A DNA stretch of 64,000 nt. Origin: Thermogemmata fonticola (GTDB lineage Bacteria > Planctomycetota > Planctomycetia > Gemmatales > Gemmataceae). A model generated the notes under the pieces. It was not told where the DNA came from and made no database searches. It saw nothing but the letters and a program-made list of their open reading frames with translations. Shown here piece by piece: positions 9,308 to 18,714 of this stretch. The position numbers were made by a program, and so were the translations under genes. Numbering within the stretch: position 1 is the first letter of the stretch; each line of letters starts with the position of its first letter. The stretch lies in assembly GCF_013694095.1 (NCBI RefSeq), contig NZ_JACEFB010000003.1, positions 288,490 to 352,489 of the forward strand, in the 5' to 3' direction.

Positions 9308-10255
9308 GTGCCACGCTGGACGATCCTGGGGATTGGCGGTATTTGGCCCCTACTGAGCGCCGGTTGTGCCCATACTTGGGACGCCCTAACCAGCCAGCGC
9401 TTTCGGGACGCTCCCTTCGCCACCTTACGGCATCTGATCCAACCGGAAGACTCTGTGGCGGTGCTTTTAGCGGATCCACCCCGAAGCGGGGATGAGCGCG
9501 CGTCTGCTTGGCAGCGCCTGAGTGCGGAACGGTTCCACCAGTGTGCTCCGGAGCAACAGGTGCAGTTATGGCACATGCTGCAACACGACGCCACGCGGGA
9601 AGCTAGCCCCTGGGTACGCCTCTCGGCGATTCAGGCTCTGGGCCGGCTCCCTGACCCCCGCACGGTGGGCGTGCTCATCACAGCTTACCACCAGGCGGAT
9701 GGCTATCCGGAAGGCTATCTCCCTCCGACGACCGCATCCCCTCACAACTCTGCAGTAAACACTGGGACCAGCGCGGGGCGCTTGCCGACCCGTGTGGGAC
9801 ATGATCCGCTGTTGGCCCTCAGCGGCCCCCGTGGCTTTCCCCCAGAATGGAGCAATGCGATCCGCTGTCGGGCGCTGGAAGCTCTGGGACAGACTCAAAG
9901 TGTGGAGGCTGTCCGATTCCTCGCTGCTGTCGCAGGGGCCTATCCAGACAACGCTGTCCCGGGAGCAGATGAGCGCGATGTGCGCTTGGCCGCCATCCGG
10001 GCCTTATCCCGCTGCCGACAACCCGAAGCGGTCGAGGCGTTGTTCCAAGTGCTCAAAAACAATACGCATTCCACCGATACCGCTCTTCTCCATCGCACCC
10101 ATGAAGGGCTGGTCCGGCTGACCGGGCGGGATTTGCCTCCTGATCCTCAAAGCTGGCAAGAGGTTCTGCAAGCCGGTGTGACACTCGCTCCAGAGCCGGC
10201 TTGGTGGGAGGAAGCTGCTGACAAAGTCGTTCAAGCCGTCCGCTGGCTCCGCTAA
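9308..10255 (+). CDS. Lipoprotein with HEAT-like repeats
   Basis: 315 residues from GTG 9308, preceded by a G-rich stretch (ggggaggggg). The N-terminus has a short hydrophobic segment ending in the lipobox LLSAGC (C20), so a lipoprotein is expected. Two regions look like HEAT/PBS repeats: SPWVRLSAIQALGRLPDPRTVGVLITAY around 100-127 and DVRLAAIRALSRCRQPEAVEALFQVL around 221-246, the second followed by GLVRLTGRDLP. Such repeats usually bind other proteins. No enzyme motif. It is convergent with the methyltransferase gene. Function is unknown. Confidence 0.7.
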   Translation: MPRWTILGIGGIWPLLSAGCAHTWDALTSQRFRDAPFATLRHLIQPEDSVAVLLADPPRSGDERASAWQRLSAERFHQCAPEQQVQLWHMLQHDATREASPWVRLSAIQALGRLPDPRTVGVLITAYHQADGYPEGYLPPTTASPHNSAVNTGTSAGRLPTRVGHDPLLALSGPRGFPPEWSNAIRCRALEALGQTQSVEAVRFLAAVAGAYPDNAVPGADERDVRLAAIRALSRCRQPEAVEALFQVLKNNTHSTDTALLHRTHEGLVRLTGRDLPPDPQSWQEVLQAGVTLAPEPAWWEEAADKVVQAVRWLR

Positions 10256-10274
10256 CGCCTCCAGGGGCTGGGCA

Positions 10275-10301
10275 CGGAGGGGTCGCAAAAACCACCCTCC
10301 G
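10275..10301. terminator. Possible hairpin terminator between convergent genes
   Basis: A 7-bp stem cggaggg (10275-10281) with ccctccg (10295-10301) and a 13-base A-rich loop, in the 78-base gap between the stop codons of two convergent genes. There is no T-tract on either side, so the call rests on position and stem only. Confidence 0.35.
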
Positions 10302-10333
10302 GGGACGAACGCTTCGCTTCCGACCTGCGGTTC

Positions 10334-11095
10334 TCACTTGCCCGATTTCGGCGATTCCTGCTGGTCAGAGGAGACCTTCTCGAAAATGAGGCAGTAGTTC
10401 TCCTTCAAGCCAAGTTCCTTCTCTTCCCGCAGTCTCCGGAAGCCACAGGAAAGAATCTCTTTCTCGAAAACTTCCTGTCCTGCCCGCACATGGCCCAGCA
10501 CCCACTCGGAGCTTTTACCGGGTATGCGGTGGAAGTCGATCAGAACCACTCTGCCCTGCGGCTTGAGGGCCTTATGGATGGCCGTCATCATCCGGAACGG
10601 ATACTCGAAGTGGTGGTAGGTGTCGCAGATGAAGACCAAATCGACACTGTTCGATGGCAGATTTGGAGAAACGTCGCTTCCCTGTACAGTGATGACATTG
10701 CGTAGCCCCGCCTCACGGCACGTCCGTTCTATGTAAGCGAGGAATTTCTCGGAAATATCCACCGCGTACACCTTCCCCTCCGGTCCGACCTCTTGGGCAA
10801 AAAGGCGAGTGAACAAGCCTGTACCGGCCCCGATGTCGGCCACAATCATCCCGGCCCGGAGTCCACACACACCGACAATTTTCTGCCGCTGCTGGTAAAT
10901 CTCCCGGCTTTCACCTTCAAAGGTTTTCAGATATTTGTTGATGTCCGGGTTCTTGAAAGCGTCGTTGATCCCCGGTTTGACGCTTTTCTCCTGGGCATAC
11001 AGGGAAACACGCAGGGGGACAGCACCCACCAGCGTCAGGCCCAACATGACACTAGCTAGCGCGGCTGCTCCCAGCAGGCGATAGAATCCCGGCAT
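10334..11095 (-). CDS. Exported SAM-dependent methyltransferase-like protein
   Basis: 254 residues from ATG 11095-11093, chosen because gaggaa lies about 7 bases upstream; a longer open frame to 11164 would overlap the upstream gene. Residues 1-34 look like a signal peptide or anchor (RLLGAAALASVMLGLTLVGA). The rest is a class I methyltransferase: motif I VADIGAGTGLFTRLF (85-99), the acidic VYAVDISEKF, SNSVDLVFICDTYHHF and ALKPQGRVVLIDFHR. It lies 52 bases behind the PQQ-dehydrogenase/cytochrome gene, probably in one transcript. S-adenosylmethionine is cytosolic, so an exported methyltransferase is odd; the leader may only anchor the protein, with the domain inside. Substrate is unknown. Confidence 0.8.
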   Translation of the reverse strand: MPGFYRLLGAAALASVMLGLTLVGAVPLRVSLYAQEKSVKPGINDAFKNPDINKYLKTFEGESREIYQQRQKIVGVCGLRAGMIVADIGAGTGLFTRLFAQEVGPEGKVYAVDISEKFLAYIERTCREAGLRNVITVQGSDVSPNLPSNSVDLVFICDTYHHFEYPFRMMTAIHKALKPQGRVVLIDFHRIPGKSSEWVLGHVRAGQEVFEKEILSCGFRRLREEKELGLKENYCLIFEKVSSDQQESPKSGK

Positions 11096-11147
11096 TTGTA
11101 CTTCCTCCACGAAGGTGTGAAGACCCTGGTATCTACTGGGGCTTAGG

Positions 11148-14100
11148 TTAGCGGGATTGGACAAGGAATTCGAGCAGATCGGCAGCCTGCTGCGGAGTGA
11201 GGTTGGCCAGCAGACCGTCAGGCATCAGGGAAAGACGCGACGGCGTGACAGAGACCACCTCCTGGCTCCGGAAGCGATGTTCCTTGTTGTCCGCATCGCG
11301 CAGGACGAGGACTTGCGAGCTCCGTTGCACGAGCAAACCAGTCAGTTGCCGCTCGTCTTCGGTACGCACCAGGTATACCGCATAACGGGGGTCGATCTCC
11401 CGCGAGGGTTCCAGCAGGCTTGTGAGTAGTTCGGTACGGGTGCGCTGGCGGCCGATGTGGGTCAATTCCGGCCCCAAATCATTCCCTTGGCCGCTGTGTT
11501 TGTGACAATTGAGGCATTTCAGTTCGCTGCTGCGGAAGAGCACTTGTCCCCTTTGGGGATCGCCTGGAAGCGTCAGGATAGCCTGGGGTTTGGGGTTTGG
11601 CCCTAGCTTGCGGCCTTGCGGGTCGGGGGGAAAGTATCCCTCGAACAGATCGCGCATTGGTCCGGGTTCCAAGCGTTGGGCAGAGGTGAGGAGCCGTTGC
11701 CATTCCTCTGGGGTATGCGGCCCTCGGAGCAGTCGCAGGACAGCGGGGAAGTGGCGGAGTTTGCGGTCCAAGTCGTTCCAGTCGCGGTCGGGAGTCAAGG
11801 GGGGATGCTGGCCAAGGCTGCAAATCCAGTCGCTGAGCAATTCTATGGCAGCACGATCGGGCCATTCCGAACCCCAGTGCGGCATGCGGCCCCGGCCGAA
11901 CTTGGCTACCCGATAAAGTAGCACGCTGCGGCCTGGTTCGCCGGGCGCCAGCAAGCGGGCATTGGCGAGTCCAAAATCTCCTTGCCGCGGACGTTCGTTG
12001 TAAATCCCCGTTTGGGACAGCGGCTTGGACAGCTCCAGTTCCAGGACCACCTGGCCGCCCCCGCCGCCAAAGCGATGGCAGTGCGCACAATTGACGTGCA
12101 GATAGCTGCGGGCCCGCCGCTCCAGGGACTGTCGGGCGTCGTAAGGATTGACCAATGCGGGCAGCCGACTGGCGGCCTGCTCCTCAAGGGGCGGCAAGGG
12201 GCGATTTTGGGCATCGACCCGTCGGATCAAACCCAGCCGCTGGAAGGCCAGCAGTTGGTTCCCTGAAGCGTTCGCCTTTGTGCAGCCCGGTCCGTTGAGC
12301 TGAGCCAGGTTGAACGCCAGAGTGAACTCCGCCCAGACATTATGGCAGGCCAGGCATTGGGCACGGCTCGGTACTTGCCAAAGCCAGTGGCGCCGGCCGC
12401 CCAGCACTTGGGCATCCGAAACAGCGAATATCCGTTCCAGTCCCTCCGCGGGGACCAAGTCCGCATCACTCTGGTCATCGCGCCACCAGTAGCTGTAACC
12501 GCGCCAGTCTTCCCCATCGTGATGGAGGATTTGCGTCTCGATCCGCTTACGTCCTTGGTCAGTTCGGATCGAGAGGGTTTTGACCAGTACGGCATCGGGG
12601 GGAAACTGCAAGTGGAAATTATGCCAATAGACCTGGCCGGGGAGAGGCCGCGGCTGCTCGAATTGCGTGACGAAGGTCAGGCCGGGTAAGGCGATATGCC
12701 ATTCGGCTTCCGCTCCATCGAGCCATTGCCGGGCATTGGGAGCAAAGGAAAAGACACCAGGGGCGAGGCGATATTCCCGCACATTCTCGAATAGCCCCGT
12801 AGCACTTAGAGTGGTAGGAAACTGCTCGTTGGCGGCCGGAGCAGTATTGCGTTCCAGGGTGTATAAGTAACCGGTGTCGTAGTCGAGAAAATACAACTCC
12901 CCGGCGGCATCCTCGCCAAAGGCCACCACCCGCACGGAGGGCTTGACCAACTCCGGCATGTCACGGACCCGGCCGTCCGCTATGCGAGCGGCCCAAATAC
13001 GCCGCGTCTCCCAATCGCCGAAAATATAAGCCCCTTCCAACTCCGGAAACTTCTGGCCGCGATAGACATAGCCTCCCGTCACACTCGCTGCGATCGTATG
13101 GGGCAGCTCAATGAGCGGCGGGCGAATAGGAGTCGGACCGACTTTCTGATCCGGTTTGATCGGCTGCCGGCCCTCGACGATGCTCCAGCCGTAGTTCCCC
13201 CCTTTCTCCACTTTGTGGACCATCTCCCACAATTCCCAGCCCACATCCCCGACCCACAGCTCCCCCGTTTGGCGATCGAAGCTCATCCGCCAGGGATTGC
13301 GGAAACCGTAGGCCCAAATCTCGCCGCGGATACCGGCTTGACCTACAAAGGGGTTGTCCGGGGGAATGGCATAAGGGCGTCCTTCTTGGCGGCGATCCAC
13401 ATCGATGCGCAGAATCGACGAGAGGAGATCGGAACAGTCTTGGCCCGTGTTGAGCGGGTCAGGGGGATTCGGACCGGCAGCATCACCCGTGGAGATGTAA
13501 AGCATGCCATCGGGACCAAAATGCAAATCCCCGCCATTGTGACCGCCGCCGACAAAGGTCAAAATAACTTCCTCGCTGGACGGATCGATGCGGGGCGGAT
13601 CAGTATCCAGCATGCGGAAACGGCTGACACGGGTGCCATCGGGGAAGCGTTCCCCTTCAGGTTTCTTCGGCACCAGGGTGTAGCAGACGAAACAGAGGCG
13701 GTTGCGAGCGAAGTGCGGATGAAACGCCAGACCGTAGAGCAGGCCGATACCGGCGGCACGCTCGTCCGGCCGTAATTGTCCCTTGGCCCAAGCCGACCGC
13801 AGGTCCAGCACCAGGTCTTTGCGCGGTTCTCCGTTGCCTTCTGCTGGCCAGGTTACAGCATAGATGGCTCCCCCTTCCTCGCCAACATACAGGCGTTTCT
13901 CGGCCAGCGGTGTCCGAGCAATCAGCAGGGGCTTACGAAACTGCAACTGGCGGCCGATGCGAACGGGACGATACGGCGGCGGCGGGTCCGGCGAGCCTTT
14001 GATCCGGGAAGTGGTCCATCCAGGACCTTTGCGGGGGACAATCGTCGATTCCTTGGGAGATTCTGTTCCGGACGATTCCTGCTCAACCTGGTGCGATCCC

Positions 14101-14273
14101 CAAGCCAATGACTGACCGAATACGGTAGGGTGAGGGTTCCTCGGTCCGGTGGGGAGGGCAGGAACGCTCAGGCCCATCGCCACAACCCCAGCTATCACGA
14201 GGATGACCCATCGCCAACCCCTTGGACCTATTCCGGGGGAACACACACTTCTGGGGCTTTCCGTCGCTGTCAT
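11148..14273 (-). CDS. PQQ-dependent sugar dehydrogenase fused to a multihaem cytochrome c
   Basis: 1041 residues from ATG 14273. A signal/anchor segment (about 19-40) leads into a beta-propeller dehydrogenase domain (about 100-475) of the glucose/sorbosone dehydrogenase type, with GHNGGDLHFGPDGMLYISTGD (244-264), AYGFRNPWRMSFD and GGNYGWSIVEG. Residues 490-830 carry two c-haem sites, CLACH 640-644 and CAHCH 729-733, with GRGRMPHWG around M797 as a possible haem ligand. The C-terminal 130 residues hold CLNCH 920-924 followed by GPELTHIGRQRTRTELLTSL, LEPSREIDPRY and QQAADLLEFL, the planctomycete-type haem-binding domain. It probably oxidises a sugar or alcohol in the periplasm and passes electrons through its own haems. 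The methyltransferase gene follows. Substrate unknown. Confidence 0.85.
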   Translation of the reverse strand: MTATESPRSVCSPGIGPRGWRWVILVIAGVVAMGLSVPALPTGPRNPHPTVFGQSLAWGSHQVEQESSGTESPKESTIVPRKGPGWTTSRIKGSPDPPPPYRPVRIGRQLQFRKPLLIARTPLAEKRLYVGEEGGAIYAVTWPAEGNGEPRKDLVLDLRSAWAKGQLRPDERAAGIGLLYGLAFHPHFARNRLCFVCYTLVPKKPEGERFPDGTRVSRFRMLDTDPPRIDPSSEEVILTFVGGGHNGGDLHFGPDGMLYISTGDAAGPNPPDPLNTGQDCSDLLSSILRIDVDRRQEGRPYAIPPDNPFVGQAGIRGEIWAYGFRNPWRMSFDRQTGELWVGDVGWELWEMVHKVEKGGNYGWSIVEGRQPIKPDQKVGPTPIRPPLIELPHTIAASVTGGYVYRGQKFPELEGAYIFGDWETRRIWAARIADGRVRDMPELVKPSVRVVAFGEDAAGELYFLDYDTGYLYTLERNTAPAANEQFPTTLSATGLFENVREYRLAPGVFSFAPNARQWLDGAEAEWHIALPGLTFVTQFEQPRPLPGQVYWHNFHLQFPPDAVLVKTLSIRTDQGRKRIETQILHHDGEDWRGYSYWWRDDQSDADLVPAEGLERIFAVSDAQVLGGRRHWLWQVPSRAQCLACHNVWAEFTLAFNLAQLNGPGCTKANASGNQLLAFQRLGLIRRVDAQNRPLPPLEEQAASRLPALVNPYDARQSLERRARSYLHVNCAHCHRFGGGGGQVVLELELSKPLSQTGIYNERPRQGDFGLANARLLAPGEPGRSVLLYRVAKFGRGRMPHWGSEWPDRAAIELLSDWICSLGQHPPLTPDRDWNDLDRKLRHFPAVLRLLRGPHTPEEWQRLLTSAQRLEPGPMRDLFEGYFPPDPQGRKLGPNPKPQAILTLPGDPQRGQVLFRSSELKCLNCHKHSGQGNDLGPELTHIGRQRTRTELLTSLLEPSREIDPRYAVYLVRTEDERQLTGLLVQRSSQVLVLRDADNKEHRFRSQEVVSVTPSRLSLMPDGLLANLTPQQAADLLEFLVQSR

Positions 14274-14435
14274 GCTGGATTTCCCTTGCCTTGCCTCGGT
14301 TTGTCAAAAGTGGAACAGATGCCAGGCCGTGAGGCGGCTGTTCCCTCAAGGGGGAGTTCCAGACTCCTCAGCAGACCACACGGAACCCGCGATCTCTGGG
14401 ATGGCACTGCCAGAGCAGAGGGCGCGATCCGAGCA

Positions 14436-14471
14436 GGTGGCACTGCTCTGGTAGGTAGCACTGCTCTATAG
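14436..14471. repeat. Tandem duplication, 18-bp units
   Basis: Units 14436-14453 and 14454-14471 read ggt(g/a)gcactgctct plus four variable bases, directly joined. They sit in the 260-base spacer between the PQQ-dehydrogenase start and the tRNA. An inverted match, ccagagcag at 14410, could pair with the ctgctctgg in unit one. Confidence 0.6.
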
Positions 14472-14533
14472 TAGTTGATGCGAGGCTGGTTGTAACAGCA
14501 CTCTTCCCGTTTTCCGATCGAATGAAGGCTCAG

Positions 14534-14620
14534 TGCGAGGGGGGGGACTCGAACCCCCACGGCCGTTTTGGGGCCACTGGATCCTAAGTCCAGTGCGTCT
14601 GCCAGTTCCGCCACCCTCGC
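14534..14620 (-). tRNA. tRNA-Leu (anticodon UAG)
   Basis: The minus strand folds into a full class II tRNA. The 7-bp acceptor stem is GCGAGGG/CCCTCGC, the D-arm region is TGGCGGAACTGGCAGACGC, the anticodon arm is CTGGA-CTTAGGA-TCCAG with anticodon TAG, then a variable arm (GGCCCC...GG type) and a T-arm with GGTTCGAGTCC. The long variable arm and discriminator A fit leucine. The 3' CCA is not encoded; the sequence after the acceptor stem reads ACTGAG. It decodes CUA and, by wobble, other CUN codons. Confidence 0.95.
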
Positions 14621-14807
14621 TACTACGTTGCGAGAACCTACCAGTAATTTATGAACCGCGGTCCTCTCCCGACAAATAAGGGGCACTCCTCCATACCTGA
14701 TACAGGTTGTGTATTTTGGATGTTGGTTTCCTTGGCCAACCTGGGCTTCTCTGGACGACTCAGAAGTTACAGGGTACCCCTCTTTCAGGAGTTGCAGGGT
14801 AATGCCC

Positions 14808-17216
14808 CTACGGAGTCAGGCACCGTACCAACCAATCCGCGATCACTTCCGCTGAACTACGGTCGGACTGCACTACAAACCGGGCAGGGAAATCGGGCTT
14901 CGATGCCGGGCGCTGTTTTGCTAGCGGAGACAAGAGGCTGTCCAACTCCTTTTGACTGTGTGCCTGGTTTCGGCTGTTGACCAAGGCTTCGAGACGCAAG
15001 GCTCGCGCTCGACTGAGCAGCGCCAAAGCTGGGGTGTCTCGGTCGGTTCCTTCAGATTCCCTTCTCAAAAGACCCGGACGGATAGCGGCGAGCGGCAGAT
15101 AAACAAAGGGTGATTCCAAGACGGAACGATAGGTGGCCAGGTCTCCTGGAGCGTACACCGCTTCGACATCCGAGCAAACGCCGCTGAGCATCAGCGCTAG
15201 CCGCGGACCACTGGGGTCTGCGAAGGGGGGCAGTTGCGGCGCATCCCAAGGAACGGCGACCAACATGTCGGCAGGCTGGCATGGCGCCAGGTTCTCGCCC
15301 CAAAGAGCCAAGCGTTCGACCTTGCGGTTGAGCCTCAAGTCTGCGCCCACCGCTCGACGTAGCCAATGGTAAACCGCGAGCAAGTCGAATAAGCGAAACT
15401 CCTCCACGGCCATTCCGAGCATAAGGGCTGTAGCCGCATGGCTGGTGCTGGCGGAAGTTCGTCCCGGTGTTCGGCTGGTGGCCGTTTCGCCAGTGTCGCG
15501 AACATCCACCAGGCAGACGGCGATTCCGCGCTGCAACAAGCGAGCGACCCCGGCAGCTTTCTCTTTCAGGAAAGAAGCCTTCCCTTGTGAACAGACCACC
15601 AGCACGACATGACCCTGCCAGTCAGCCTGCGGTGGAGACAGGAACAAGACGGGGATCGGCATGCCGTCAAGATTGCGCAGCAAGACCCAGTGGGCAACGC
15701 CGCCCGGCCATGGCTGTTGGCGAACGACCTGGCTCGTTGGCACCGCCGAGACTGGCTGCTTGTGTTGCTGGCACCATCTTTGCCAGAGCACTTCAGCGTT
15801 CGGGAGGGGCTTATCGGAGGGCTGTCGCGGCTCTTGAAGTGCGGCATAGCGTGGAAGCCACTCTTCCCACGGTTGCGGTTGCAAGGTCTGCCGAGCTTGA
15901 GGCGTCCAGCAGGTCAGCTCGGCCGCTGAGTAGCGCTGCGTATTTTCAGCTTCAGGAGGTTTCAAACCAAACCAGGCCTCCAATGCTTGATAGACTCCTG
16001 CTTGCCGATGCACAGCGCCAATATGGGTGCAGTGGGTACTTTCCGGAGGTTTGCCAGTGAGCCGCCCCTTGCCCTGTGCGGAACGCAACTGTTTTTCCGC
16101 ACCGTACCAATTCCAGATGCGTTGCAGTCGTTTCCAGACCGGGTCACGCTGGCGATCCCAGCTAAACTCGTGGGCATAACATAATCCCCGTGGCGCTATC
16201 GAACCGACAATCACCCAGGGCAAAAATCCATCCCCGGCCGAGCGGATTAGGTTCCGCGTGGATTCCCATGAGCCGCTGCCCGCATAAGGGAAACTCGCCT
16301 CCGCATCTTCCGGCAACGGATACGGGTCTTCCGGTTCTGGCCCGCCGAAGTTGAAGATGACCGCTGCCTTGATCCGCTCATCCACGGCGGCAGTTACGGC
16401 GGCTACATCACCCCCACCGGCCACGCTGCCGAGTATCCCAATCCGCTTCTCATCCACTCCCGCATGGTCCAAAAGCACGCTCACGCCGCAACGCAAATCA
16501 TGCACCATCCAACCCATGAGCGTTTCGCCCAGTAGGTACAACTGCAGTGCCAGATTGTAGCGGAAATAATAGTCCTGGCGGCCGGGTCGAAATGGGCCGG
16601 GGAAACTCTTTTCGTCCACGAACGGATGAATACGCCGTTCGCCGTGACCGAGCAAATCCGGCACCAGCACCGCCGCTCCTGCCTTGGCCCACACAATCCC
16701 CATGTCTTGCAATTCGCCGTGCCATTTCGGCGTATGGTGGCTGTGAACCAAAATCAAACCAGCAGGCCGGCCTCGACGCTGCTGCGGCAGATAAAGGTTG
16801 GCACTGACCCAAAGCCCCGGCCGACTCTCGTATACCAACTTTTCGATGCGATAACCCTCGCCAGCGATCGTTCCGGTTACCACAGTGCGGCGCGGCTTAG
16901 GCGGCGCTTCGGGAATGTTTAGCCCTTGCCGCAGACGTTGCAGTTTTTGGAGGCGAAAGGCTTCCCATTCCTCCCGGCTTTGGAGGCGCTGCCATTCTTC
17001 GGAACTGCGACGATTGGCTTGCTGTAATTGCTCGGCTAGCCGGCGTGGCCACCCCTGCCGCAATGCTTGCCCCTCAGCGGACTTTTCCGGGTAAACGTCA
17101 GCCGTGAGCTGCCGTAACGCCTCTTGGACTTCTTCTCGTCGCTCTCCAGAGATGGTGACGCTGCACCATACCCCAAACCAGACGCAGCCGACCAGCCAGT
17201 AGCGGTGATACCACAT
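14808..17216 (-). CDS. Secreted acetyl-xylan-esterase-like alpha/beta-hydrolase (two hydrolase-like halves)
   Basis: 802 residues from ATG 17216 with ggag about 9 bases upstream and a short N-terminal hydrophobic leader. Residues 110-420 resemble the acetyl xylan esterase/abhydrolase group: LYLPQQRRGRPAGLILVHSHH, GAAVLVPDLLGHGERR, WMVHDLRCGVSVLL, KRIGILGSVAGGGDVAA (263-270 at the nucleophile elbow). The usual family elbow reads GxSGGG; here one residue is added and an Ala precedes the glycines, so the serine may be displaced or absent. Residues 470-800 look like a second, degenerate hydrolase-like half (LDGMPIPVLFLSPPQADWQGHVVLVVCSQGK). Likely target would be a carbohydrate ester, but activity is uncertain. 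It is a single gene with no clear operon partner. Confidence 0.7.
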   Translation of the reverse strand: MWYHRYWLVGCVWFGVWCSVTISGERREEVQEALRQLTADVYPEKSAEGQALRQGWPRRLAEQLQQANRRSSEEWQRLQSREEWEAFRLQKLQRLRQGLNIPEAPPKPRRTVVTGTIAGEGYRIEKLVYESRPGLWVSANLYLPQQRRGRPAGLILVHSHHTPKWHGELQDMGIVWAKAGAAVLVPDLLGHGERRIHPFVDEKSFPGPFRPGRQDYYFRYNLALQLYLLGETLMGWMVHDLRCGVSVLLDHAGVDEKRIGILGSVAGGGDVAAVTAAVDERIKAAVIFNFGGPEPEDPYPLPEDAEASFPYAGSGSWESTRNLIRSAGDGFLPWVIVGSIAPRGLCYAHEFSWDRQRDPVWKRLQRIWNWYGAEKQLRSAQGKGRLTGKPPESTHCTHIGAVHRQAGVYQALEAWFGLKPPEAENTQRYSAAELTCWTPQARQTLQPQPWEEWLPRYAALQEPRQPSDKPLPNAEVLWQRWCQQHKQPVSAVPTSQVVRQQPWPGGVAHWVLLRNLDGMPIPVLFLSPPQADWQGHVVLVVCSQGKASFLKEKAAGVARLLQRGIAVCLVDVRDTGETATSRTPGRTSASTSHAATALMLGMAVEEFRLFDLLAVYHWLRRAVGADLRLNRKVERLALWGENLAPCQPADMLVAVPWDAPQLPPFADPSGPRLALMLSGVCSDVEAVYAPGDLATYRSVLESPFVYLPLAAIRPGLLRRESEGTDRDTPALALLSRARALRLEALVNSRNQAHSQKELDSLLSPLAKQRPASKPDFPARFVVQSDRSSAEVIADWLVRCLTP

Positions 17217-17619
17217 ACCTGACTTCTCCCTGGGTATGCCACAAGAGTGAACACCGAGCCAAACCAGGCGCGTGGGGATAAGAGGCCCCGCCGAGTACGT
17301 GCTTCGGAATACCTCGATTTATTTCAGTCTTCTGCACCCCTCGCTCGTACACCACCGGTCTGGCGGTGGGTTTCCACCCCCGCAAGCGGCGCACCAACGG
17401 CCTGCCCACGCGAAAGTTGTCAGGGTCGGAGTTATTCCTCGGCGTTCCCTTCCATGCTACAGAAGGAGGTGGTAAAATGAAGCGACAATCCCAAGGTTGC
17501 TGCATGGAACCGGGCTGCCTGATCAGTTCCGGAGTTGGATCTCTGCCACTGACACCGGCGGGAAGTCGGATCGATCGGCTCCGAGCGGCGGCCTGGGGTT
17601 GGTCTGTGGAGTGCGCATC
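17217..17619. other. Divergent spacer with an out-of-frame ribosome site
   Basis: About 400 bases. A strong ribosome site (aaggaggtgg) precedes ATG 17477, opening a frame of about 107 codons that overlaps the DUF4058 gene out of frame (offset 143 bases). The encoded peptide has no recognisable family and coding quality is poor after the overlap. It may be a leader peptide or the original start of a gene with an old indel. Confidence 0.4.
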
Positions 17620-18306
17620 ATGCCTAGCCCGTTTCCCGGCATGGATCCCTACCTGGAAGACCCCAAACTTTGGCCAGAGTTCCAACACCAACTTGTGGCA
17701 GCTCTCTTTCAGATGCTTCTGCCCAATTTGTCCGACCGCTACCGAGCACGAATTGCCTGCCGGCAATACACGGCGGAGATTCCCCTGTTCACTTCCGTAA
17801 TCCGCGAGAACCATCAGGAGGAATACCTGGAGATCCGCCAGCGAAGCAGTCAGCGGCTGATCACCCTGGTGGAGGTCGTCAGTCCTGCCAATCGCACCAC
17901 CGCCGAGGGACGCCAAATCTACTTGAAACAGCGGCAGCAAGCGATCGCGGAAGGGGCAGCCACGGTGGAAATCTGCCTGGTACTGCAAGGCAAACCCACC
18001 CTCAGTTATCCCCGCGACGGCTTGCCGGACTTCGATTATGCCGTCTCGGTCACGCGCTCCGGCAGCCCCGAACGCTACGAAATCTACACCACCACGTTGC
18101 AAAAACGCCTCCCCAAATTCAAACTCCCCTTAGCTCCGGATGACCGCGATACCTTGCTCGATTTGCAAACCGCTTTCAGCCGCGCCTATGATCAGACCTT
18201 CCGGAATGCGATCGATTACTCCCGCCCTCCTCACCCGGATGTGCCTTTGAGCGATGAAAAACGCCGCTGGATCAACGATTGGTTGCGACAGCAGAATGTG
18301 CGCTAA
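17620..18306 (+). CDS. DUF4058 family protein
   Basis: 228 residues from ATG 17620, chosen because family members begin MPSPFPGMDPYLE exactly as here and ggag lies about 9 bases upstream; the frame is open further up but not conserved. Other blocks are PNLSDRYRARIACRQY, RLITLVEVVSPANRTT followed by GRQIYLKQRQQ, and VEICLVLQGKPTLSYPRDG. The LVEVVSP(A)NK-type block recalls nuclease-like folds, but the biochemical role of DUF4058 is not established. The family is common in cyanobacteria and planctomycetes. No operon partner. Confidence 0.85.
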   Translation: MPSPFPGMDPYLEDPKLWPEFQHQLVAALFQMLLPNLSDRYRARIACRQYTAEIPLFTSVIRENHQEEYLEIRQRSSQRLITLVEVVSPANRTTAEGRQIYLKQRQQAIAEGAATVEICLVLQGKPTLSYPRDGLPDFDYAVSVTRSGSPERYEIYTTTLQKRLPKFKLPLAPDDRDTLLDLQTAFSRAYDQTFRNAIDYSRPPHPDVPLSDEKRRWINDWLRQQNVR

Positions 18307-18714
18307 CTGTACGCCAGCTCCGCAGCCCTAACCGGAAGGCAGAAACCGGCCAGGATCAGGGCCTCAGCAAACGGAGACCTGGCCCGATAGCCCCAACAAT
18401 GCGCCGTCCGCCAGCGAGCGACCCTACGAAGCACGGACAATCCGCCCTGGGGTGGATGCAGCCGCTGCGGGAATTCTGAAAAAGATATGCTCCCAAGAGA
18501 AACTCGCGGGAGATTTGGCCGTCTAACAGGGAAATCTTTTTGAGAGGGGGGAACATTCGCAGAATCAATGCACTATAGAGAAACAGACGTGAAATTGTTC
18601 TGAATCGATGATATGCTCAAACTACGGGAGCGACTCCTCCCTGGGGGGAACCTGGAGTAACCTAGGAATCGCTTTGTGTAGCCCACCCCGGCGGACCAGC
18701 CGGAGCCAACGCCC
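18307..18714. other. Spacer before the second kinase
   Basis: About 400 bases with no supported gene. The part 18530-18620 is AT-richer and probably contains the kinase promoter, but I found no well-spaced -35/-10 pair. Confidence 0.4.

Noticed and set aside
17098..18102. 334-codon minus-strand frame
   Set aside because: Fully shadows DUF4058 on the other strand and the start of the esterase-like gene; no motif.
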